A program made the position numbers and the translations under genes. The notes below the pieces were generated by a model that was given only the letters and a program-made list of their open reading frames with translations, was not told the origin of the DNA and did not search any database. Positions 10,832-23,378 of a stretch of DNA of 64,000 bases are shown here, in pieces (the stretch's first letter is position 1; the number at the start of each line of letters is the position of its first letter). Source of the stretch: Cercophora sp. LCS_1 (lineage: Eukaryota; Ascomycota; Sordariomycetes; Sordariales; Lasiosphaeriaceae); assembly GCA_036250225.1 (NCBI GenBank), contig JAPZLL010000001.1:744001-808000 (forward strand), written 5' to 3'.

Positions 10832-13800
10832 GGCATGCTGTTGCTGATTCATTCAATGTACAATTCTTAAATTGTCATTTAACCATTATTTTTCTGTATT
10901 TATCATAATGTGGTTCTTCATGGATACCTCGGGAGCGGCTGATGGTTTGAGACGTGAAATTCGAATTGTATTTCAGCTGCGCTTATGCCCCTAGATGCTT
11001 GATGTGGACCGTTTTCGACGAAGCGTATGAACGGAGGCATCAGGTTGAGGTTGTGCGGCCTAGTTCGATTGACGTTAACCCCAGGGCCGCCGGCCAGGGC
11101 GGCGTTATGTCATGGAGGTTGATACCTTGCGTCGGCAGAAGCACCGCTAAGAAAAGTGCCCGGCAGGGTCCGTGTTGGAAGGCCTCAGTCTCCGGGCTAC
11201 CAGTGATCAACGGGCACTGATGGCATGTGAATGATCAGCGTGGCGAATATTTGTCACAACACACAAACCGGCGGGATGGTTGTCGAGTTACCTACGTATG
11301 GCACATTGACCCGGGAACTCCTTCCGGGTGTAGATCTGTGCTCATGTATTGTACTCTAGCAAAGCGACGGGCCTGACCGCCACGGCCGGACGTGAGCGTG
11401 GCCAAAAAGAACGACCGCATTGTGTAAAAAGAAACGGATGAAGGCGCTAAACTGTGCGATGGCGTCTGCCAAACAGGAGGCGGCGGCAGACCGATATTGA
11501 GGCTGAAGCATGACAAGGGTTTCTTGGGACGAGCACCTAAAATGCTTGGCAAGATCTTGTCGCTCTCAGGGCCTGTCGATCATCCAATCCGTACTCGTAG
11601 CGGCTGACGTAAGTCACACCGTTTAACCCCACTCAGGGTCTTGTCTTGAGTTTTGCACTGTGCGACTTACGATGGACAAACCCCACTGCTCATCCCACCC
11701 TGACGTTCATCGCTTGAAAAGTCTCCACTGGTTCAAGAAGGCAGAGTAAACAATCTGCCCTATATCACCCACGATATTAACTCGGAAGCCCCTTTTCCTG
11801 ATCCCACATGGCGGGATCTAAGAAAATCAAGTTCTCTGGCGTCCAGTGCTGCGCTGATTCCTGGAACATACGGCGGCTTCCAAGGCATGCCGTCTTGGCA
11901 GAGGGCAAAACATCGAAGCCGTCCGGATCTCACCCGAACATCCATGTCTGTTGGGCGATTTTCTCCTTGCTGTGTGCAACATGGAGGTGCAGCAACACGC
12001 AAGCAATTGAACTGGCGGTGTCCGATCACGGGTCAACGGGCCTGACTGAACTTTCAGGGTCCCAATCAAGATCCTCTCTCGTATTGCGCGATGGTGGCCA
12101 CGCCGGCGAGTGATTGTTCACACGAACCCTTGGCTTGTTCGGCATTCGGGGGCCAAGCGAATCAGATGCGACACCAAGACATTGGACTCAGATCACTGAT
12201 GATACTACTCCGCGCGACGGACTGCCTTTGCGACCTCCAAAGGTGTCAGAAAACAAACCATTGACTCCTCGGTCGCAGTTACGAACCTAACGAGCTAACA
12301 CAGCTCGACGGTCCACCTCAATGGACCTGCCGGTTGCGAACAGCGCCGCTCGGGAACCGAGTGCATTGTGAGACCGCCACCCTTGCTTGCCCTCGAACAA
12401 GACGTCGGAATGCAACGACACCGAACCATGGAAGAGTTTGACTGCGCGATAGAGTAACGAAAGCAACACCCCACAGTCAAACCCCAGCCCCCCAGTCCTG
12501 ATGTCTCTCTTTCTGTGGGCAACCATTCCATCGACGGATAACTACATGACGAGAGATACATCAACCAAGGCCGCATGTTACGACATCATGTACATACCCA
12601 AAATTCTTTCCGAACCCGTAGGCCCTAACTTCTTACCTGCATATTGGCATCGCACGAGCAAGCTGCGCTCGCAACAGTCTCGGTCAGGTTCCACGCCTTT
12701 CTTCGTCACCGGATCTCATCGAGTTGGGTACAGCAAGCCGTGAATCCTACCGGCATGCAAAGATCCCACCACATGAGAGAGATAGTCGCGTGTTGACCAA
12801 CGGAGTATGCCTGGGACCAGACACTAGGGTGACAGCCCCGAGTAACAAGACCAACGATAATTCGACTACCGCAACCCGCCTTCGCCGGCATGTACCTGCG
12901 CCGGAACGGCGATTGCGTCGTCCGAATGGCTGCTGGCACCGCCGCCCCAGCAAATGGGAACTCTCATCGCCTGACCGCCGCAACATCTTGCAGGTAACCT
13001 CCTTTCTCATTCCCACCAGTCATAGTGGTGAGGAGGGGAGGACCGCAGGATTGCGTATCCTCGCAGGCGGGGATAGCACAGCGTTTGTTGTTTCTGAGAC
13101 AATTACCAACCCCCAGTTTAAACTTATCCAAGTCCTGGGAAAGTGCATTCAATCGTGACACCACTTCTAGAACCAAGGAAGTCACCTGAAGCCTGACGTG
13201 TCGGCTAGGTAATCATTGTCTGCCCGAAACTCGAGTATATGAATGGCCGCGATATGCCGCCCATGCTATCATATCAGACGATCCTTTAGCTTGTTTCAGG
13301 AGTAATGGGGAAAGTTCAACCAAGGTTCAGCACTCGTAAGATGGCATTTCTACCACCGTCTTGATGGAAAACTCCCTCCGAACGCTTTTACCCCGCCACA
13401 TCGGTTCTGGCAGAGTTCGGCCTATGCAAATCGTGAGGGGCATCCGGGGATGATGGCGTAATGTGCAAACGCTAGCGGCGCATTTCGCAGCAAGAAAGCA
13501 AGGAAAAAGAAAGCAGAGGTACAGCATTGGTGTCCGTCCTGCAGATTTTCGACAACGGCACACGCATCACCACCGAGCTAGAGTCTCCCTAGCCCGCAGG
13601 TGGTGCGGAAGTTAGAGCCGGCGAGACGGTGTTCGTCCAACCATTTCGCTCCCATTGACCGTGCCTGGGAAGGGCGATCGGTCTTCTCGGGGCTTGGCGC
13701 TAGCCCGAGTTTCGAGCCCTTCTGGAAATCCCGCTGATTGGGTCGGTCTAAGCCCGTTGGCTTGCTGTCGAGGTTAGCGGGCTGCGCAGGTCAACAGCTG

Positions 13801-16800
13801 GAACAGGGGCTAGCGGTCCGCCACGTGTGCCTGGCAATTCTAAATATTTTGAAAGACATGCGAGAAGGAAATGGGCTGTATCAGACTCCGGGATTGGGGT
13901 CTTTGATGATGACATCCTGAGTCGGCGAGCCGTAGGGTGCGATGTGGCAAACGAACCGCCAGTCTGGTGGTCGCCATGACGGGCCGGTGCGCTGACGAGT
14001 TTCGGGCCTGTGATTGACGGATGCTACTTGGAGCATGTCCGCTTTGTTGACTTTCAGGCGGGCTGACAATATCCTTGACTTGCCGATTCTGTTTGCCGGC
14101 GCTGGCGGCGAGGCAAAGGGCAAGAAATGAGAGTCGCGAACCGTGCGGACCAAAAGCGACATCTTGCATCGGTATAATAAGACCAAGGACCAAGATGGAT
14201 CCTGACTTGTCGGCGAGTCGACGGAGCTACAGTGCTCGCCATCGCTCATCTGTAACGGTCGCCTGGAGCAATTTACCGGAGCCGGGCGTCGTGTGGAATG
14301 TCCAGAAAGCGCGTTGCTGCCCGTGTGTCCGCCTTGGCTTGAGTAAGGAGCGAGGCCGGCGAGCAACAAAGTTGCTGCGAACAACTGACTCCCCTCCGGG
14401 TTTGGTCAGCGTGCCTGCATAATTCCTGGCTGGCGAGGTTACAGCAGGCGCTCAGTGCAGTGCAGCGTCACAGAGGGGTCGACGCCGGTGTTGCCTCTTG
14501 GCGGGCGGTTTGTCGCTTCTCCTGGATTTCCTGCACCCAGTCCGCCAGTTGCGGTCTTGGGCTCCTGGATCACGTTGGGGGGCGCGCCCGGCGTGAGAGG
14601 AGTGGAAGGTCCTCAATTGCGGGCGAAGATGCTTTGTTGGTGCTTCCAGCGGGAAGGGACCTCACCTTTTCTTCGCCTAGGCATGAGATGAATACGGAAA
14701 GGCATATGAAGACCTTGCATACACTGTGTGCAGCTCGATTCGCCGTTGCCCCCCTCCGAGCCAGCAAGCGATACCCTCCCTCGCCTCGAAACACAATAGC
14801 CGGACAGTGAAAGGAATCCGAAAGCCCAACTGGATTCGTAAAAAAAGGTTGGATCCGTTTGCCGTTTTCTTTCCGTTACCAATCACCCCGATGGAGCCAG
14901 GGATGGCATCACTCCATATCTGCTGGGGCAAGTTTGAGACATTTCTACCGAGGGGAAACATAACACACATGCTGCATTTAGAAATGTTGCTGTGATGTCA
15001 GTGAAGCCGATTCTAGAAGTGCGCTTTTAAAGCACAGCGAACAAGACTCGGGGCGGCTGGAGCTGCACGAAGATCCAGATTAATTATTTTGCCCCGGACT
15101 TTCCCAATTGTTTCTGGTTTCGACAAGACGGGAGGGCCATGGCCATTTGGACTCCCCACGCGAAGAGATGAACAGATTATTACTTGGCCCCCAACTTCGG
15201 GGGGGTCTATACTAGCTTGGTCCCATGAGCAGGAAGAGGGACACTTGGAAAAAAAATCAAAAGTATAAAATTCTTTTTGAGGCGACTTTCTCGCTTTGAA
15301 ATATTTGGCGATGTTTGCGAGTCCCGAATGTCTTCTCACGTATCCGTACCTTGGTACCACGCTTCGCGGCCCAGTGTCCAAACATGGAGTCGGCCTGCAC
15401 CTGCTGGAACGGCGAGATTTTGGCTGCAGCATCAATCCCTGTTAGCGCGCATTGGGTCAATGCCATCCCATGACTAGTGAGCCAATCATCAGACTGACTC
15501 TTGGCTTCCTCCGTCAACATGGGGTTCCTGAAAAGAGTCGCCCGAAAAGTGCAGGAGACGCTCGATCGCTGTTCGATTGGTGTGAGGGGAGCCCTACGAG
15601 CGAGCTTGTACAGGTACACGTGGGGGGACTTCTTTTGCATTCTTGTGGGAAATGCGCAAGGCACCGATTGCAGCATTTCGTAGCAAGATGGCTGCGCGGG
15701 CATTTGAGCGAAAACGGCAGCATGAGTGGTGATGGGCTTCATGTTCCAGATTACCGTGTGCGAGGCAGCTGAGGTGCTCTGTGTTTTGCCTGGATCCTGT
15801 CGCGAGGTTTGCAAATTGGAAAATAACAGCGTCGCGTCCTCGTACTGTACGGACACCACTGTACCGTGTTCGCCGCAGGCGGCCTTCTCTAGCGGGTTTA
15901 GCGGGTGGAGTGTGCAGCGTGTCTGTCCTGCGTGTCTTGAATTCTTGCCGTAGCCCGATTCGACGGCAGGAGGCACTGGCTGTCCCTGGCGTCTCCCTCT
16001 GGCGTGCACCACCGTTGCCCTGTCCAGGAGAGGGAGAACCAAACCACGAAACTTCCCCATCCTCGCCGGCCTTGTTCCTCCTCACTCGCTCTCTCACCGT
16101 TTCCCAGTCTCATCATTCTTTCTCTACCTCTCCCTTCTCCCTACCCCCTTTGCACGTTGCGCACCCGGCCTCAATTCGACATTGCCCTTTGGTTGCCTCG
16201 AAACGGGGAACTTTTGGGGAGCGCCTTCAACAGCCTCTTCCTCCCTTCGTCTCCGCCGCGCCTAATTCCCGGGACGCCCTTTCTTTCGATTCTCCTAAGC
16301 TCCTCTACCTACTCTACATTTTTCGAATTCTCCCGGCCATTTCCTCGTCTCTTCTCCTCGTCGATCGGTTTTGCTCGCAATTCCGCCCCGGACCCGTCTG
16401 CACTCGGTCTTCTTTTCGCACACCGACCGAAATCGTCCCCGTTTCATCTCCGCCACAATCACCGGCATACTCCATGTTCTCTCTCCAATAGCGGCCAGCT
16501 GAGGTCCAACCAGGCCAAATACCGCCTCGACTGACTGCTCTGCTTGCTCAATACGAATCGTGACAGATTCGTCGTTTTCCCAGGCAAGAGGTTCACGGTG
16601 ACAGTGGGCTTCTTTTCCGGAACGGCCATCTCACCTCTCCATTCTCACCCCCGGTCGCAGGCGTCCTTCATTTCTTATACGACAGTCGTTCAAGTCTTGG
16701 AATAACATCGTCGCGTCTCGTGTGTAAAGCTTCGACTGATTTTGCCATTGGTCCTTGACTAGCTAGTAAGTGGGCGATTTTATCGTTGGTTTCCGACCCT

Positions 16801-17091
16801 CTGGCACTGCCACACGTTAGACTGGGGAACACAGGCTCCACGAGCCTCAGGGGTCAACGGACGCGGACCCTCTTGTGCACCTTTGATATTCCCTCTCGAG
16901 TGTTGGTGAACTCGACAAGTTGCTGACGTGCTGGTTCAACTAGAAGCCCTCCCCGAGTTAGGCATCTCCTTGAAACCTTCGTTGATCCCCACGTCTCCTT
17001 ACCAGTCGTCGAATTTCGCGAGTATTCTCAACCCCGCAACAACACTTGAGCCGTAAGCCTCAAGTATCGACTCAATCAGCCACCCACGAAG
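10832..17091. other. 6.3 kb gene-poor region including the long leader/promoter of the BNI4-like gene
   Basis: No gene is convincing in this stretch. The right end (about 16020-16430) is strongly pyrimidine-rich on the plus strand, a common signature of long fungal 5' leaders. It leaves several overlapping frames open on both strands, including a 267-codon minus-strand frame at 15257-16060 with no recognisable domain. A tiny upstream frame MFSLQ occupies 16474-16491. A GTAAGT at about 16767 could start a leader intron. No repeats or transposon remnants were seen. Confidence 0.5.
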
Positions 17092-19856
17092 ATGGCTGCC
17101 TTAGTACAAGGCTACCCACAGCAATCTGCCACCGCAACAATGCTCCAGGGCCGACCAACCTCGGAATCGGGGATGCTTCAGGCGTCCCAGACGCAGCCGA
17201 GTGCGCAGTATGGGCATAACTCGCAAAAAAGAAACAGCATTCATGGTTTATCTGTAGGAGCAACACCTGTCGTTTACAGAGGTGGTCCTGGTCCTATCCA
17301 GCCATATGCGTTTACATCAACACCAAGTCTCAATCAGGGAGCACCCTGGCAACAACAGTTTGGGGCCTTCCGGACAAATTCAGCACCCTCAGTCCCAACA
17401 ACGCAGGCCTTTGAGCAGCACGCCGTGCCAACTGCGAGTCGTCCACGGTATTCCGCAAGTGCATCCATGACGAATCTGCCGAGCTCTGCAGTGGTCAACC
17501 TGCAGTCCCCTGCCAGCTCTAGAGACGACTCGGTACTTCCCGGTGGCCGTAGACCTATGACGATGCCCCGGTCATCTCAATCATCGCAATCCAGCGGGTC
17601 GTCGTCCCAACTGTCGCAAACATCATCGCAGTCGTCTGTGGCGTCGGTGGTAGTTAAACCCTCACCTGAGAGATACAGACGAACAGCGATGCGTAGTTCT
17701 GACTCGGCGGGTTCGGGACAGTCGAGTGGGCGGGTTCCCGCTCCACCGTCTGGCACAAGCATGGTGGCCGTTGGCCAGAATTACACTTCCCGGAATTTGC
17801 CGGATCAAAGGGGCAGCGTGCCTCGGAATGTGATGAACAGGCCGAACAGCGTTGTCGGGTCCTTGTCGGGTTCTGCAATCGATGACATGCAGCTCCCGCG
17901 TGGACAACCCCAGGATGATATCAAGAGGGCCCGGAGACGCAGCATGCCTGCATTTGATTCTGCCGGCGTGCCCCAACCCCTGACCCCACCCGAAGTTAAG
18001 CAGCCGGTAGATTCAAGTCGTCTGGAACAATCGGTGCGCCCCAAGAGCGCAGAAACGGGACGGAATGCTGCCAGAGTTGGCAACAACAACCTGCTTGTTG
18101 AAAGCGGCGCAAACGTTGACCCTCGTGCTACCAGCTCCGATAGCCGTTCGTCAGCGCGAAGCGGTGGAAGTGGCTCGCGACCATCATCTGTAAGTTTGTT
18201 TGATGCACGCGCTACTTGGTTGATGCTGGAATGCGTCGCCAAATCACATGCAAACTGTTGGTTTTGGCTCAAAGCAGCTTTGCTAACAGAAGGTTTGCTC
18301 TCACTAGTCTGCTAACCGCAACGCCAATGTGTCAACCCCCACCGGAAACCCCGCCCTCCTTTCTTCCCAGCGCGAGCAAACCACCGGCAGCCAAGATTAT
18401 CCCCGGCTGGTAACCATCCCCCCACGAAGCTCCTCTTCCGATGCGGGCAGCACGAAGCGCATCGCCAATCCGTCTCCTCTCTCGAAGCCGGTGGACATGG
18501 ATAAGGAGGCAGGAAATGGGCAGTCCACCAACACCGCTGTGCTAGCCCCTGCTTCGCCCCTGAAGCCCGCCTCTCCTTCCAAGGTTGAGAGCCCGGCTGT
18601 CCGGCAGCTGTCGGCCATCAAAGAGGGAGGTAGCCGGGCCAGAAGCAAAACGTCAAGGCTCCGACGGGCCTTCTCGTTCGGCAGTGCCGCCGAGTTCAAG
18701 CAAGCAGTTCAACCAAATGAGAGCACCGTCGACAATGGCTTCCGGCAGCCCAGCACACCCGGCAAGCTCCAAAAAGAGCGCGACCCTGATGATGCCTACA
18801 GCGCCGAGCAGGCTCGGATTGCCCAGCAGCAAGAAGAAGCTGGCATTGGCAGCAATATCTACTCGGCCGGTCGGCTCTTCACCGGGTCCACTGACAATAT
18901 TTCGATATCTTCTACCGCCTCCTCGGCTTCGATTATGATTCGTAAGATGGGACGCGGTATGAAGAAGGGAACGAGATCGCTTGTTGGTCTGTTCCGACCA
19001 AAGTCGGTTGTTGGCGTCCCGGCAGCCGACGCAAAATTACCAGAAGCGTCGCAAGCAACCGTCTCCATGATCACTGTTGAGGCAGAGCGGGAGAGAGTTA
19101 ATGTCAACCCCGATCCGCGCTCGCAGGCTGGTGGCGGCACTGGCTTTCCTCATTTGGAGCGCAATTCGATTGATGCCGCCAGCGCTTCCCTGGTTCTGCC
19201 GGATCGTCTGGGCAGTTCCGGAACCGATAACTCCACGTCCAGGAAGAGCATTGTAGGTGGCGAGAAAGACAGGGCTGAAGTTTTGGCTGCCGTCCGCAAA
19301 GGAATACTCAAAAGTATGACAATCAGTCGTGATAAGTTAAGACTCCGCTAACTTCAATTTGTGGCAGATACCAGTGGTTCTTCAACTCCTTCTCCTCGAC
19401 CTTCGGAGAGCAGAACGCCCGCGTTTGAGGCGCCAGGAATTCCCATGACCGATTCCCCCAACTCGAGTGCCCCCAGTACTCCCAGCGACGAGGCACTTGG
19501 CCACAAGCGAGGTGGAACCGTGACGATTGGCAGCGAAGACTATTTCGTCTCGGCCCTACGACTTCGGCAGGATACTAGGAGCGCTCCTAGCACGCCGCAG
19601 GGTACCATGAAGCGGAACGCTACTTTTAGCCCCCGTATCATCTTCTATGACACCTGGCCTAGCCAGGAGTACGACCGTCGGGGTGAAATTGCCACGTGCA
19701 ACCGGCTCACGCCCATGCTGGCTCAGCAGATCAAGGAAGAGCTGAACAGCTTCAAGATGGTATGGCCTCTTCACTGATGCGACACAACACGGTCTAACAT
19801 GTGAACAGGAAATGGAGGTTCATGAGAACTCGAAGATTTATACGCACTTCTTTTAA
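17092..19856 (+). CDS. BNI4-like protein phosphatase-targeting/cell-wall scaffold
   Basis: Four exons: 17092-18189, 18308-19313, 19368-19759 and 19809-19856, giving 847 residues. Introns start with GTAAGT, GTATGA and GTATGG and have GCTAAC or TCTAAC branch points. Most of the protein is low-complexity Ser/Gln/Pro-rich sequence. Conserved blocks are SNIYSAGRLF..ISSTASSASIMIRKMG, KGTRSLVGLFRPKSVVG, DRAEVLAAVRKGILK, and a highly conserved C-terminus running from FSPRIIFYDTW through EYDRRGEIATCNRLTPMLAQ to the final KIYTHFF. That C-terminal block is characteristic of Bni4, which in yeast tethers chitin synthase III to septins and binds phosphatase Glc7 through an RVxF motif. Here KRNATF (residues 783-788) lies where an RVxF-like motif would be expected but has Ala in place of Val. 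The last exon codes for only 15 residues, recovered by matching the conserved end. Confidence 0.82.
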
Positions 19857-21389
19857 CGACTACGTCGATGGTCAACCGACATCTTCTGGCTCGTTTCATT
19901 TCATGCAGGGGAAAACGAGACCCCGACGTGTATTTGACCAGGATTTACCTTTCCGGGGCGTTCAGGGACAGCATAGTCAGGTGTCATGGCGTTCTCTTCG
20001 GATCTCGACAACTTTGCGTCTAGAATCTGGCAGAGCAACTTAATTTCATATGGTCGCCCGGCCGCGGGCCAGAGAATGGCGAGCGAGACAGCGGGCGAGG
20101 CATCAACAGCAGAAGGATTGGGACCAAAGGGAGAGTGGCCTGCTCGTGACGATTGGTTGTATTATCCGAACTCGGCAGCCATTTTGAAGGACACAGGCAA
20201 CAGCGCCGAAGACGCAGATTTTGAGCGAGTGTCAGGTTATGCTTTTTTTTTAAAGTTTTTCTTTCACGCAGCGGAAAAAATTGGTTTGTAACGAAGGGGT
20301 TGTGCAGGTCAGAAGGGCCGGTCAATCAGTTGGCGGGTGCTGGGAGGTGGCTTAATGTGTCGTTCCTTTCTGGTTTCATGACCTAGGCAGTCGTTCAGTT
20401 TTGTTGTCAGTACGGCGAGCAGCGGTAGAGGAAGAGTTGGTTGTGTCGGCTCAAAGTCGCAATACATACATGATGGGCTTGGTTTGAAGGTGTCTGTCTG
20501 TCTGACTTCCTTACCCGGTGAACTTTGCTTCGTGAGATTCCTGGTTTGGGATTTTGTCTAGGCCCCTGTACGAATAGCGCGATGCGTGTCCGTTGAGTAA
20601 AGACGCCAAGATACCGTGAGGTTTGAGTCCACTGTAGATATGACGTGCATCTCTTGTCAGTCCACTTTAGATCACGAGAGCGCCTTGGCGTGGGAGGGGT
20701 CAGAGGAGTGTCTCGCGGCTTCTCGTTGAGCGATCTTGTGGTTTGGAATCCTCCCAACAGGGTGGACGGGCTGTCGAGTTTCAGATATGTGTGCCTGGCC
20801 CTTCGTTGAACAACAAAAACACAAAATCAAGACACTTGATACGACTCCAGGACCGTGATTGAGAGCCTTTCCGAAAGGATCGAGCGTTTTAGGCGTTTAT
20901 CAGTGGTTTCGTCGCCCACTGTGCCATCGGGCCACTTTGCTGGGTTCCGTCCCTTGGGGGCGCGGGGGTGGTGGGCTCCAGGTTTGGAAAGTTTGCTCGG
21001 CCGCACTGTGTGGGGCGCCCGTTTTCCATACAGGGGTAGTCCATGCAGGGGATTTGCATCATCCATCCCGCTAAAGTTGGGAGAACAGCGCCAATCACAG
21101 AGCGTTTCTGGTTGCTGGAATTTGTTCAGCCTTGCCGAGACGACAAGGCTAGGCCACGCTTAAATTTTTTTGTTTGGTCATCGCGGCTGCGACTGACTTT
21201 CATCGAAACTGCGAATCGATCGGTGGGAAAGAAGAAGTGTTTGCGACAACGACGAGGTTTTGAGTTGTTGCAACACTAAGTTCCGACGGAAAAAAAAAAA
21301 AGGAAAAACTGGCGTGCTTGGTTTCTTTTGCTGCTCGGTTTCGAGCTGGACTCGGTCTTTCTTCTCGACGGGTTTTTTCCACCGCCGCC
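19857..21389. other. Intergenic region upstream of DUS1
   Basis: 1.5 kb between two same-strand genes. It contains a T-run near 20242-20249 and an A-run at 21290-21301 just upstream of DUS1. No gene is supported. The frame directly upstream of DUS1 (21264-21389) is open and in phase with it. Confidence 0.5.
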
Positions 21390-23111
21390 ATGGCTTCCGC
21401 TGGAACTGAGAGCGCGGTCGCGCCGGTGACGGGCAAGAAGGCGAAGCTCCACGGTCGAGCGTTTTACGAAAGTATCGGGAGTCCGAAATATATCCTCGCG
21501 CCCATGGTTGATCAATCGGAAATTGTATGTTTTTTTTTTTTTTTTTTTATTCTTTCCGTCTCTATCCCCTCTCATTGACCACATTTCTAACATGTTGCTG
21601 TCTAGGCCTGGCGCCTCTTAGCGCGCTCCTTCCTCCCCTCCTACGAAAAGACTTCTCTCCTCGCATACACGCCCATGTTCCACGCCCGCCTGTTCGCCGA
21701 CACGGAGAAATACCGCCGTCACCATTTCCAGCCCGTCCGCGCGCACGACGACCCGACCCCCCACCTCGACGGCAACCCGGCCATCGATCGACCGCTTTTC
21801 GTGCAGTTCTGCGCCAACGACCCCGATGCGCTCCTCTCTGCTGCGCGCAAGGTGGCGCCCTTTTGCGATGCGGTAGATCTGAACTTGGGATGTCCGCAGG
21901 GTATTGCGAAGCGCGGCCACTACGGCGCCTTTTTGCAGGAGGACCAGGCGTTGATTCACAAGTTGATCCGCACGCTGCGTGAGGAGCTGGACGTGCCTGT
22001 TACAGCCAAGATACGCATTCTCGAGACGAGGGAGGAGACACTCCAGTATGCGCTGAACGTGCTTGATGCGGGGGCTAGTATCTTGACGGTGCATGGAAGG
22101 CGGAGGGAGCAAAAGGGGCATTTGACGGGTTTAGCGGACTGGGAGACGCTGAAATGGCTCAGGGAGCAGTTGCCCCAGGAGGTGGTCATGTTTGCGAATG
22201 GGAACGTGCTGCAGCATGGGGATTTGGAGGAGTGTTTGCGGGTTACGGGGGTGGATGGTGTTATGAGTGCCGAGGGGTGCCTGAGCGACCCGGCGCTTTT
22301 CGCAAAGGACCCTGCGGTTGGGGAGGAGCCGAGAGGGTTCTGGAGGGGAAGAGATGGAACGGGGGGGTGGAGGGTGGACGAGGTGATGCGCCGGTATGTC
22401 GATATCGTGTACGGCACGCTGGGGAGGGCCACGCCGGCACGGAGGGAGCTTTTTGTTCCTGGGGATGATGAGGCTTGGTTGGACGTCAAGATTGCGCTTC
22501 CCGAGCGGTTCACGGATGGCAAGAAGAGGGATTGGTTGCCCAAGGGGAACGACGACATCCTCAAGTCGCCTAATGTGGTGGCTATGCAGCCGCATATTTT
22601 CCACGTCCTCAGACATTTTGTTGCGGTTCACACGGATGTTCGCGATGCCGTTGCTAGGATGCGGGTGGCGCAGTTCGATGTGCTGGAGGATATCTTGACG
22701 GTTGTCGAGCAAAAGGTTGCGCGCGGCATTCTTGACTACGAAAAGACTAACGGCGAGAGCATCGCCGAGTATTTGGAGGTGGAGGACGCCCCGCCGGGTT
22801 TGGACGAGAGCGAGACGTCGGTCGCGGCCCGCAGGAGATGCAAGCGGCCTTGGTGGGTGGTGCAACCCATCATCCGGCCCCTCCCTCAGGAGGCAATGGC
22901 CAAGGGAGCCATCCAAAAGTCGAAGAAAGAGAAGAAGGCTGAGGCGGAGGCAGAGGCAGAGAAGTCCAAGCAAAATGGGCACGTATCTTCGACTGGAAAG
23001 GAGGAGGGCACGAACGGAAAGAGGAAATCCGATGCTCCTGATGCTGGGAGCGAGCCTCGGCCCAAGAGGAGAGCAGACGAGGACGCTACGGTGGAGGCTA
23101 CGCAGGGCTAG
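21390..23111 (+). CDS. DUS1: tRNA-dihydrouridine(16/17) synthase
   Basis: Two exons, 21390-21524 and 21606-23111, give 546 residues. The intron has GTATG followed by a 19-T run and ends CTAACATGTTGCTGTCTAG. It is a flavin-dependent TIM-barrel enzyme that reduces uridine in the D-loop of tRNA. Visible family motifs are ILAPMVDQSE (FMN binding), LFVQFCANDP, the catalytic cysteine in NLGCPQGIAKRG (Cys141), VTAKIRI, LTVHGRRREQ and VVMFANGN. A lysine/glutamate-rich C-terminal tail (KKEKKAEAEAEAEKSKQ) ends in basic KRRADED sequence. The start is the GCCGCCATGG at 21390, an excellent context. An in-frame upstream stretch without ATG looks like a mitochondrial presequence (see findings). Convergent with CWC22, about 270 bases apart. 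Confidence 0.93.
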
Positions 23112-23378
23112 GACTCGAACAAGCCGAAGCGCCGTCGACCCCTGACTTTGGCCTCCCTGACCATAGACGACTGATGTACGGATCCGTAGATAAACGCATA
23201 GACAAGATACCCTGGGATTTGACCCCTAAATTTATTTGACTGTCGTGGTCTAGGCATTGACCACCCCGAATACAGAATGCAGTCCACCCAGCTAAAGCAT
23301 ACCGAATCACTGTTCAACACACCCCACCGCTTGAATGTCCTAAACGTTGCAATCTGACCTTTCTTACAAGCACCACCA

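Noticed and set aside
15781..16534. Two long overlapping plus-strand frames (236 and 176 codons)
   Set aside because: They lie in CT-rich leader DNA that is poor in stop codons by composition and show no domain; treated as leader, not genes.
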